Below are positions 46,116 through 53,296 of a stretch of DNA of 64,000 bases, piece by piece. A program made the translations under genes and the position numbers. The stretch is taken from assembly GCA_000702685.1 (NCBI GenBank), contig JNJD01000007.1:434001-498000 (forward strand), written 5' to 3'. Within the stretch, counting starts at the first letter, position 1. The number at the start of each line of letters is the position of its first letter. Origin of the DNA: Lachnospiraceae bacterium AC2028. GTDB taxonomy: Bacteria > Bacillota > Clostridia > Lachnospirales > Lachnospiraceae. The notes under the pieces are model-generated. The model was given only the letters and a program-made list of their open reading frames with translations, did no database searches and was not told the origin of the DNA.

Positions 46116-46143
46116 AGTATAGCACAGAATAATAGTGCCTCAA
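46116..46143 (-). promoter_or_regulatory. Promoter for a leaderless kinase-regulator message
   Basis: On the minus strand TTGAGG (46138-46143), 16-bp spacer, TATACT (46116-46121). The ATG starts 8 nt downstream of the -10, where transcription is expected to begin. Confidence 0.6.
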
Positions 46144-46189
46144 AAAAGCAGGTATAAAGAATTTAGAAAAAAATTATAAAAATAGACCG

Positions 46190-48490
46190 TTACGGGGCCG
46201 TTTCACCGGTCCCGTCATCGGTTTCACCGCTGCTTTGCTGTTCCAGCAGAGAATATACATAAGGGAAATACGCATTATAGATAACATTCCTGTTGAACGC
46301 TATCTTATTGGCAACTATGGCGTTATGACGCTTTATATAAGCCTCTCCGACCTCTTCGTATCCGGGGTTGGGAGTAAAGACGCCGGTTGAAGCCCTGTAG
46401 GAACCGACTTCCGTCTTCCAGTTGTATCCGCTGTCAAAATACAGTCCTTCCGCATTGGAAAGAACATCTCTTCCGATATACAGCCTTGAATCCCACTCGC
46501 ATCCGAAAAGATTGAGGAGCGTGGGAAGGATATCAAGAGGAGATGTGGGCTTATCGATTATGATGGGATCCATATCCTCAAGGATTCCGCACCAGATGAT
46601 CGCGGTATTTTTGTCACGGTCAAGCTGTGTCTCTACCTTGTATCCGTAAAGTTCATCGAGGTAAGGAAGGTTTCCGAGATATCCGCCGTTGGTAAGTCCG
46701 TAGGGGAAATGGTCGGGAGCCAGTGCAATGACGGTATCATCCGCAAGGTCATTTTCCTCAAGATATTCGAGCGTATATTCAAGAGCCTTCTCAAGTTCGA
46801 GCTGGCAGGCGATATATGCCTTGACGGGTTCGGTATACTCGAGGCCCTTCTCCGCACACCATTCCTCGACTCTTTCACGATTGCGTACGGACATTGCATT
46901 TGATGAGAAATTGTATCCGCTGTGTCCGCTGACGGTCATGTAATAGATATTGAACGGCTGATGGTCGGTGTAAAGGGGAAGCGTTCCCTGCATCATCTCA
47001 AGATCGCTCTCCGGCCATGCCCTTGAAATGAGCTTCTCCATGCCGTTTCCGAATCCCATGAATCCCTCGCTGTATCCGAGAAGGTTATGGGTTATGTTCC
47101 TGCTGTAATACAGATCGTCATTGTCGTGGAATGCCATGCCGTAATAGCCCATATCGGAGCTCAGCATGGATCCCATATTCGTATACGATCCCTGTGCGGT
47201 CATGGTGAGCATTGAGTCACCGCCCGCGAAAGGCATAAGACCGTAGATGAGTTCAAACTCTCCGCCTGTGGTTCCCGCGGTGGCCTGCTCGTAATAATCG
47301 GTAAAATTGATACCTTTTGTCGTCAGTCTGTAAAGAGCGGGAGTAAGTTCCGGATCGATGATGCTGGAAGAGAAAGCTTCCGCACAGAAGATGATCAGGT
47401 TCTTACCCTTGAAAATGCCGGTGTACTGATTCTTCGAAGAAGGAGTCAGGGATGCCACATATGCATTCATATTGGAGAATGCGCCGCCCGCCTCCGCTAG
47501 TGCCGCAAAATCTATATCGTACGCATTAACTCCGTAGACAACGGGTTCGGCAACCGTAACTTCGCCCTCATCATTTCCGGAAACCGTGGGATCGGGAGTT
47601 GCAATGACGGGAACAACCTCCATGGGATCGTAGTCCACTATCACGAATTCGCTTTCGGTCGTGGTGGAATTTCCGATATTCTTGATATCAAGCGCCACAG
47701 ATCCCGCAAGTCCGAGATCCACCACCGAATTCTGGAAGCTGTATTTTACACCGAGCTTATCCTTATCGATCACGCCCGCATAGGACATGATGAAGAGAGA
47801 GGATACCGCTAGAAGTAAAACACCTGCCGGAATGAGTCCCGCGATAAAGCGTCTTCCCCTGTTGGAAAGAGGTCCTCCGCAGGGCTGTTCCATGGTCTTC
47901 GGTTCTTCTTCATCCTCCTCATCCTCGGAAAGATCGATCATTTCGATACCCTTCACCTTTTCGGGAACCGGGTAAGACATTTCGATCATTCTGGTGCGGC
48001 GGATCCCCTTGACGAGTTTTTTGCCGAAGATGATCCATGCAACAAGAGGAACAATGAAAAGCAGGATGTGCGAAATACCGTCAACGCAGAAGATCAGCTC
48101 CTTTATGTCTCCGGCAAATCCCTTGAGTGCGTCGGTAGCCGCATTGAGAATGGTGTTTATGTCATAGAAAACGCTGAACTCTCTCTGGATAAAGAATTCG
48201 ATCAGAAATGCGATCGTGGAAACCAGAAGTGCCAGAACCGCAGTGATGCGTGCCAATACGGTCGGAAGCATATATACAAGAAATGCAATGATGCTTCCCG
48301 TTATGAATGATATCGCGAACATCCTGACGAGCGAGATATCGGCCTTTAACGCTGAAACCGAGAATTTAAAAACCAGTTCCATATAAAAGAACGATAATCC
48401 GAAAAACAGTGTCAGCGCCAGGGCTGTCAGTGGGTAAGATGCTTTCTTTTTGATATTCTTTTCAGATGCTGATGATTCTTTCCTGCTCAT
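46190..48490 (-). CDS. LTA synthase-like phosphoglycerol transferase
   Basis: 766 residues. About five N-terminal membrane helices (residues 20-200) and an extra membrane helix near 255-275 precede an extracellular sulfatase-fold domain. Visible metal and active-site motifs: IIFCAEAFSSS (Glu), QATAGTTGGEFELIYG (the nucleophile Thr) and LAPDHFPYG (His). This is the LtaS/phosphoglycerol transferase family that builds polyglycerolphosphate or decorates surface glycans. A Ser/Thr-rich, Asp-poor linker follows the helices. The ATG at 48490 (MSRKESSASE), with GGAAAG, is preferred; a GTG at 48544 would translate through a hairpin. Confidence 0.88.
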   Translation of the reverse strand: MSRKESSASEKNIKKKASYPLTALALTLFFGLSFFYMELVFKFSVSALKADISLVRMFAISFITGSIIAFLVYMLPTVLARITAVLALLVSTIAFLIEFFIQREFSVFYDINTILNAATDALKGFAGDIKELIFCVDGISHILLFIVPLVAWIIFGKKLVKGIRRTRMIEMSYPVPEKVKGIEMIDLSEDEEDEEEPKTMEQPCGGPLSNRGRRFIAGLIPAGVLLLAVSSLFIMSYAGVIDKDKLGVKYSFQNSVVDLGLAGSVALDIKNIGNSTTTESEFVIVDYDPMEVVPVIATPDPTVSGNDEGEVTVAEPVVYGVNAYDIDFAALAEAGGAFSNMNAYVASLTPSSKNQYTGIFKGKNLIIFCAEAFSSSIIDPELTPALYRLTTKGINFTDYYEQATAGTTGGEFELIYGLMPFAGGDSMLTMTAQGSYTNMGSMLSSDMGYYGMAFHDNDDLYYSRNITHNLLGYSEGFMGFGNGMEKLISRAWPESDLEMMQGTLPLYTDHQPFNIYYMTVSGHSGYNFSSNAMSVRNRERVEEWCAEKGLEYTEPVKAYIACQLELEKALEYTLEYLEENDLADDTVIALAPDHFPYGLTNGGYLGNLPYLDELYGYKVETQLDRDKNTAIIWCGILEDMDPIIIDKPTSPLDILPTLLNLFGCEWDSRLYIGRDVLSNAEGLYFDSGYNWKTEVGSYRASTGVFTPNPGYEEVGEAYIKRHNAIVANKIAFNRNVIYNAYFPYVYSLLEQQSSGETDDGTGETAP

Positions 48491-48516
48491 TTCAGTACTT
48501 TCCGTTCTCAAACAGA

Positions 48517-48543
48517 TGCCTTCGGGACCATGTCCCGAAGGCA
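48517..48543 (-). other. Perfect 12-bp inverted repeat between FakA-C-like and LTA-synthase genes
   Basis: Arms TGCCTTCGGGAC and GTCCCGAAGGCA with a 3-nt loop. The minus strand continues TCTGTTTGAG, so the T tract is too weak for a convincing intrinsic terminator. It could be a partial terminator or mRNA stabiliser between mtnN/luxS and the LTA-synthase gene, which has no other visible promoter. Confidence 0.5.
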
Positions 48544-48562
48544 CCGGTGCAAATCTTTTTTA

Positions 48563-48829
48563 TCAGCCGTGAAGACCTCTTGACTGACGATCCATATCCT
48601 CGACTACGATATCGTATATCTCCCCGAGGCTTCTGCAATACTCAAGTATCTTCCAGGGCTCGTTGGTATGGAAATGGATCTTGACCAGTTCCTCGTCACC
48701 TGCGGCTACAAGACTGTCGCCTACAAAATTAGCTGTAATATAATCCCTGATCTCATCCTCGTCAAGGTCTCCGTTCTCACTGTCTATGAGAAGCTGTGTG
48801 TCATATCTGAATTCAATGCTCTGTTCCAT
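48563..48829 (-). CDS. Standalone FakA/YloV C-terminal-like domain protein
   Basis: 88 residues. EFRYDTQLLIDSENGD, then GDSLVAAGDEELVKIHFHT and NEPWKILEYCRSLGEI match the C-terminal domain of fatty-acid kinase FakA (formerly YloV, a DAK-like protein), which contacts the fatty-acid-binding partner FakB. The kinase and DhaL-type domains are missing. The start at 48829 has AGGAA 6 nt ahead; a longer frame into mtnN is not supported. It lies 19 nt after mtnN and probably shares the luxS promoter. It may bind a FakB/DegV-type lipid carrier, but this is inference. Confidence 0.75.
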   Translation of the reverse strand: MEQSIEFRYDTQLLIDSENGDLDEDEIRDYITANFVGDSLVAAGDEELVKIHFHTNEPWKILEYCRSLGEIYDIVVEDMDRQSRGLHG

Positions 48830-48848
48830 TACTGTTCCTTTCCTTATA

Positions 48849-49547
48849 TCAGATTCTGGGAAGCATGTCCGCAACAAGCTTTGCGCAATGTGCGGCCGCT
48901 GCTTTTTCAAACGTAGGATAATCCTCTTCAGCCGATCCGTCCGCTTTGTCGGAAATGGCTCTGATTATTACGAAGGGGATCTTGTTAAGGTATGCGCCGT
49001 GTGCTATAGAAGCACCTTCCATCTCGGTGCAGTCAGCTTCGAAATTTTTGATGATCCTGTCCTTGACCTCGGAACTGGATATGAACTGGTCTCCGCTGGC
49101 TACTCTTCCTATGCGGTAATTAAGATCCGGCTGTGTTTCCTTGATGGATTGCTCGGCTACTTCCATAAGATGGCTGTCTGCGGGAAACTCCCTGACTCCG
49201 AGCTGGGGCACCTCACCTATCTTATATGAAAAGATGGTAACGTCCACATCGTGATGCACCGCATCCCTGGAAATAAGGATATCTCCGATGTTCAGGTCAT
49301 TATTCAGAGATCCGGCTACACCTGTATTGATGATATGTGTAATGCCGAAATCATCACAGAGGATCTGTACGCAGAGTGCGGCATTTACCTTGCCGATGCC
49401 GCTTCTGACAACTACGACATCCTTGCCGCCGATTGTTCCTTCGCAGAATTCCATGCCTGCTTTTTTCCTGACGGTGATGCCTTCGAGCTGTCTCTTAAGA
49501 GCGCTGACCTCAAGTTCCATCGCACCGATGATACCTATTTTTGCCAT
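48849..49547 (-). CDS. mtnN: 5'-methylthioadenosine/S-adenosylhomocysteine nucleosidase
   Basis: Cleaves adenine from SAH and MTA, giving S-ribosylhomocysteine for LuxS. It has 232 residues: GAMELEVSALK (catalytic Glu near 12), NTGVAGSLNNDLNIGDI, the EMEGAS motif (Glu near 175) and the catalytic Asp in AISDKAD. GGGGGAG lies 3 nt before the ATG. It follows luxS by 19 nt in the same operon, so both steps of the activated-methyl cycle and AI-2 formation are encoded together. Confidence 0.96.
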   Translation of the reverse strand: MAKIGIIGAMELEVSALKRQLEGITVRKKAGMEFCEGTIGGKDVVVVRSGIGKVNAALCVQILCDDFGITHIINTGVAGSLNNDLNIGDILISRDAVHHDVDVTIFSYKIGEVPQLGVREFPADSHLMEVAEQSIKETQPDLNYRIGRVASGDQFISSSEVKDRIIKNFEADCTEMEGASIAHGAYLNKIPFVIIRAISDKADGSAEEDYPTFEKAAAAHCAKLVADMLPRI

Positions 49548-49566
49548 AGTCTCCCCCGTTTACTGT

Positions 49567-50046
49567 TTACTGTGGATAGATAAGTCTGTCTTCCGAAATG
49601 CCGTACAGTACATTATTCAGGTATCTGTTGGCAAGGAAATTTGCCATCGGAAGGTTCTGATCGAGGTAATTACCGCAATCCTTGGCAGTGGCACCGGGAA
49701 TCTCTCCCTCATAATCTCTTATGAATTCATACATTCCCGTTAAAAGAGAAACGATATCCCTGCTTTCAAGATCGCCTGCAAGAAGAAGATAGAATCCCGT
49801 TCTGCATCCCATGGGTCCGAAATACACAACCCTTTCCTTCCATTCGGCATGGTTTCTCAGATAGGTTGCGCCCAGATGCTCTATCGTATGCATCTCGGCG
49901 GTGTTCATAACAGGCTCTTCATTGGGGCTGGTCATACGGATATCGAAAGTGGTTACGGTCTCGCTTCCGATATGATCCTTTCTGGACACATACACACCCG
50001 GCTGGAGCTTGATATGATCAATGGTAAAACTGGCTATTTTTTCCAT
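49567..50046 (-). CDS. luxS: S-ribosylhomocysteine lyase LuxS
   Basis: 159 residues. The metal site is HTIEH (His 53 and 57 region) with Cys in KDCGNY, and the catalytic Cys is in GCRTGFYLL. It makes homocysteine and DPD, the AI-2 precursor, from S-ribosylhomocysteine. A promoter ends about 50 nt upstream. Together with mtnN it forms a compact methyl-recycling operon. Confidence 0.97.
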   Translation of the reverse strand: MEKIASFTIDHIKLQPGVYVSRKDHIGSETVTTFDIRMTSPNEEPVMNTAEMHTIEHLGATYLRNHAEWKERVVYFGPMGCRTGFYLLLAGDLESRDIVSLLTGMYEFIRDYEGEIPGATAKDCGNYLDQNLPMANFLANRYLNNVLYGISEDRLIYPQ

Positions 50047-50095
50047 AAATTCATCTCCCGGATATATGATCGGTTAGTTGCAGAAAACTGCAGAT

Positions 50096-50124
50096 ATTCT
50101 ACCATATCCGGCCGCTTTTTTAAA
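50096..50124 (-). promoter_or_regulatory. Promoter for luxS-mtnN operon
   Basis: TTTAAA (50119-50124), 17-bp spacer, TGG-TAGAAT (TAGAAT 50096-50101) on the minus strand, so an extended -10. The -35 lies across the stop codon of the EAL gene. Confidence 0.55.
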
Positions 50125-52216
50125 CAGGGGTTTTTTCCTTCATCCTTATCTCATAATCCGCAGCGGACATGGGATGAGCGAAAATAAATCCCTGGATCAT
50201 ATCGCATCCCTGATCGGCGAGGAATTCAACCTGTTCTTTATCCTCAATGCCCTCCGCTACGGTGATCATATTCAGCTTTCTGGCAAGCTTTATGGTCTCC
50301 GCAACAACGACCCTTCCTCTTTCGCCGGCATTTTCGCCGCGGAAGAATTCGGCATCGAGCTTGAGAACATCAAGAGGCATATCCTTGAGTGAATTGAGCG
50401 ATGAATAACCGGATCCGAAATCATCCATGGATACGGAGAATCCATACTCCTTGAGCTTGTTTATTGTTCTCATCAATGCGCCCTTATCATCGAAGAACGC
50501 ACTTTCCGTAAGCTCTATCTCAATAAGATTTCTCGGTGCTCCCACCGCGTCAACGGTATCCCTGATCTGCTCCGCAAGATCCGTTTCTATGAAATGGGCC
50601 CTTGAGATATTGACCGATACGGGAACGCAATCGAAGCCCTGATCGAGCCATCTCTTCTGATCCTTGGCAACATTCGAGAGCATGTAGTGATCGATATTGG
50701 TGATAAAGCCGTTCTTTTCAAAAATTGGAATAAACTTTCCCGGAGAAATGAGCTTATCGTTACCCGAATCATCGGTATGCTTCCATCTGATAAGAGCCTC
50801 AGCGCCCCTGATGGTCTTTGAAACGGGATCGTACTTGGGCTGGTAATAGACCATGAACTCGTCATTCTGGAGAGCCAGACGACAGTTTGCCTCGACCCAG
50901 TCCTGCCATTTTTTCTCCTCTATAAGAGTAAGATCGAAATACGCGATGCCGGAATCCTCCTTATCTCCGAGGGTTCCCCTTGCGGTGCAGGCATTGTTGT
51001 ATTCCTGCTCGATATCGATATCCTTACGGCGTATTATGCGTCCGCCCGCATCCCTTAAAGGAGGGATGATGACAACACCCGCCTGATATGTAAAGGCATG
51101 GACTTCATTGAATCTTTCCAGATCGGTGATCAGCGAATTCAGTCTTGCGGTAAGCTGATCCGTATCGGGTGCTCTTAAAAGGAGCATGAATTCCTTGGGA
51201 GCCCCGTGAGCATTAAGCTCTTTTCTGGTTATATGCTTGCTTATGCAATCGCTGATCCCGCGAAGTACCGCTTCACCCTCCGCAACGGAATGGCATGCGC
51301 AGTAAGTGGTGTATTTTACGAAGATCAGATTGACGATGGCGTACTGATAGGAAGCATTGAGGCGTCCTCTTAAAATGGCATCTCCCTTATAGAAGAACCA
51401 TGTCCTGTTCTTGCCGTTGGTGACTATATCCATGAACAGCATCCTGAGGGATCTCTTCCTGGAACGGATCTCTCTTACCATGTTCACGATGAACATATTG
51501 AATATGGTAAAGAACATCACGATCAGCATGACCACAACAAGTGCCAGCATGGACAGATCGCTCATCTTGAAAGTAAGATATCCCTTTCCGATGAAGATCT
51601 CCTTGCCCTTATTTACCCTGATTCCCATCCATACGGGTAATCTGAGCTGGAACTTGGAAGTGACGTCAACATAGAAACCGATGGTCTCGAAATGTTCCTC
51701 CTGATCGGCATCGTACAGTGTAAGGATCTCCTGATCGTAATTCTCGTCGTTCATACCGTTAAGAGTCTTGACGATCCCGAAATAATCCAGTTCGACATAT
51801 CCGCCGGAATTTCCGTGTATGAACGGATATTCCGTATCCGGATACATAAGGATTGTCTGCTGAATCCCTGAAAGACTGATCTTTCCGGTATCCTCGCTGC
51901 AGGTATTATCCTTATCTCCGAAGAGCAGATCACCCGATCTGTCACGGACAATGTATTCTTTTTCCGATTCGTCCAAAAGGCCCCAGACCATATCCTGCGA
52001 CTCGTCGGAAAGGCTCTTTTCATAGATCCTCGACATATAAGCAATGGATTCATACTCTGCGGCAAGCTTGGCCTGAACGACATAATAGCCGAGTATTGCC
52101 AGGATGTATGTGAGCATTGCTCCGGCAAATGCGAAAAAGATAAGATACACGATGATGGAAAACCAGCCGTGACCCTTTTTCATATTTGCTATCTTCTTGA
52201 GGTTCTTACTTTTCAT
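50120..52216 (-). CDS. Membrane c-di-GMP phosphodiesterase (degenerate GGDEF + EAL)
   Basis: 698 residues. Two membrane helices (about residues 19-45 and 220-250) enclose a sensor region. A degenerate GGDEF-like domain follows (HGAPKEFMLLLR where GGDEF is expected, so no cyclase activity). The EAL domain retains GAEALIRWKH, VSVNISRAHF, ELTESAFFDD, the DDFGSGYSSLNSLK motif with DVLKLDAEF, AEGIEDKEQVEFL and MIQGFIFAHPM, so it should hydrolyse c-di-GMP. The start overlaps the 32-codon small ORF as ATGA. Activity is likely tuned through the sensor region. Confidence 0.93.
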   Translation of the reverse strand: MKSKNLKKIANMKKGHGWFSIIVYLIFFAFAGAMLTYILAILGYYVVQAKLAAEYESIAYMSRIYEKSLSDESQDMVWGLLDESEKEYIVRDRSGDLLFGDKDNTCSEDTGKISLSGIQQTILMYPDTEYPFIHGNSGGYVELDYFGIVKTLNGMNDENYDQEILTLYDADQEEHFETIGFYVDVTSKFQLRLPVWMGIRVNKGKEIFIGKGYLTFKMSDLSMLALVVVMLIVMFFTIFNMFIVNMVREIRSRKRSLRMLFMDIVTNGKNRTWFFYKGDAILRGRLNASYQYAIVNLIFVKYTTYCACHSVAEGEAVLRGISDCISKHITRKELNAHGAPKEFMLLLRAPDTDQLTARLNSLITDLERFNEVHAFTYQAGVVIIPPLRDAGGRIIRRKDIDIEQEYNNACTARGTLGDKEDSGIAYFDLTLIEEKKWQDWVEANCRLALQNDEFMVYYQPKYDPVSKTIRGAEALIRWKHTDDSGNDKLISPGKFIPIFEKNGFITNIDHYMLSNVAKDQKRWLDQGFDCVPVSVNISRAHFIETDLAEQIRDTVDAVGAPRNLIEIELTESAFFDDKGALMRTINKLKEYGFSVSMDDFGSGYSSLNSLKDMPLDVLKLDAEFFRGENAGERGRVVVAETIKLARKLNMITVAEGIEDKEQVEFLADQGCDMIQGFIFAHPMSAADYEIRMKEKTPV

Positions 52217-52311
52217 TCAGATCTTCCTTTAGTTCGGATGCTGTGATCCGTTATTACCTTCGTCTTCTGTCCGCACCGGGATGATTCAATATATTCCTTA
52301 TAATCCGTCAT
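52213..52311 (-). CDS. 32-residue small ORF coupled to the EAL gene
   Basis: MTDYKEYIESSRCGQKTKVI is its start; 32 residues, hydrophilic, ending in RTKGRSE. A strong GGAGGAAGG lies 5 nt before the ATG, much better than most sites here. Its stop overlaps the EAL start codon as ATGA, and the EAL ribosome binding site lies within its last codons. A consensus promoter ends about 40 nt upstream. It may be a leader that sets EAL translation or a small protein partner. No relative recognised. Confidence 0.65.
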   Translation of the reverse strand: MTDYKEYIESSRCGQKTKVITDHSIRTKGRSE

Positions 52312-52351
52312 TGTTCCTTCCTCCCCATAAAGCAAACTTTGACAAATATTT

Positions 52352-52380
52352 ATTATATATCTGTTTTTATGTTCTATCAA
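52352..52380 (-). promoter_or_regulatory. Promoter for the small ORF-EAL operon
   Basis: TTGATA (52375-52380), 17-bp spacer, TATAAT (52352-52357) on the minus strand. Confidence 0.85.
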
Positions 52381-52415
52381 ATCTAATGGGGCGGATGCGA
52401 TCCTGCCGGTTCTGA

Positions 52416-52450
52416 AATAATAAACCGCCATCCGTTCATACGGATGGCGG
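52416..52450 (-). terminator. Intrinsic terminator after the stalked surface protein gene
   Basis: An 11-bp perfect stem (CCGCCATCCGT / ACGGATGGCGG) with a 4-nt loop and TTTATTATTT on the minus strand. Confidence 0.9.
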
Positions 52451-52495
52451 AAAATAATACGTTTGATTTTTCTTTATCCTGCCGGGATAAAAAGA

Positions 52496-53284
52496 TCAAT
52501 AATTGTCATCATCTCTTATCTTCTTAACGATTAAGAATATGATCACGCCTCCGATCACCACGGCCAGAATGATCACAAGAGGCAGAACAAAGCCCTTTCC
52601 TGTTTCCTTCTCTTCTTCCTGCTCCGAAGGTTCTGCGGCGGTCTTTTCAACCACAGGTTCCTCCGTGATCTCCTCAGGCTCTTCCTCAAGTTCGGCAACC
52701 GAATGATCTTCTTTTTCATCCGTAGCAGCAGCCGGCTTTTCGGGTTTGTCGGGTGTTTCGGTTGTCTCGGAAACTTCGGGTTTATCCTGTACGGGCGGCT
52801 TGACGGGTGCCGGAGGATTTACGGGCTGAACCGAGTCCGTGGGTACCGTGGGAACCGTCGGTGTAACGGGTGCTGCCGGTGTCTCCGGGTCCGAAGAGGA
52901 TCCCGATCCCGGATCGGAGGAAGACGTCGATGACGATCCCGATGACGTGCTTTGAGTCGCAGTGACCGACTCCGTGGAAAAGGTTCCGCCCTCATAATCC
53001 GCAACATATATCGTATACTCGGCACCTGCGGTAAGGCTCTGACTGATAGTGCCCGAAAATTCGTTATTTACCACAGGAAACGATGCCATGCAGACAATAT
53101 TATTGTTTTCGTCACGGACCTGCACCATTACGGCGGGTGCATTCGTGGTGCCGCTTACGGTGGCACCGGCACTTGTGCTGTCTGCGGATGTTATGGTCAC
53201 ATCCTGATCATATGCCTTACAGGTCATGGGAATTCCCATGATCATAAGGACCAGTACTGCTGTAAGTATCAGTCTTTTCATCAT
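52496..53284 (-). CDS. Membrane-anchored surface protein with proline-rich stalk
   Basis: 262 residues. A signal peptide (residues 1-24, ending TCKAYDQ) precedes a beta-sandwich-like domain of about 90 residues (TITSADSTSAGATVSG). A long Ser/Pro/Thr/Glu stalk (residues about 110-225) and a C-terminal membrane helix (VLPLVIILAVVIGGVIIFLI) with a basic tail follow. No sortase motif. It resembles a display or docking protein. AAGGGGA precedes the ATG. It lies 12 nt behind the 807-residue secreted protein gene and is probably its cell-surface partner. Confidence 0.8.
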   Translation of the reverse strand: MMKRLILTAVLVLMIMGIPMTCKAYDQDVTITSADSTSAGATVSGTTNAPAVMVQVRDENNNIVCMASFPVVNNEFSGTISQSLTAGAEYTIYVADYEGGTFSTESVTATQSTSSGSSSTSSSDPGSGSSSDPETPAAPVTPTVPTVPTDSVQPVNPPAPVKPPVQDKPEVSETTETPDKPEKPAAATDEKEDHSVAELEEEPEEITEEPVVEKTAAEPSEQEEEKETGKGFVLPLVIILAVVIGGVIIFLIVKKIRDDDNY

Positions 53285-53296
53285 AGTTTTATCCCC

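Noticed and set aside
48491-48544. N-terminal extension of the LTA-synthase-like protein from a GTG
   Set aside because: It would translate a perfect hairpin, has no ribosome binding site and adds no conserved residues.
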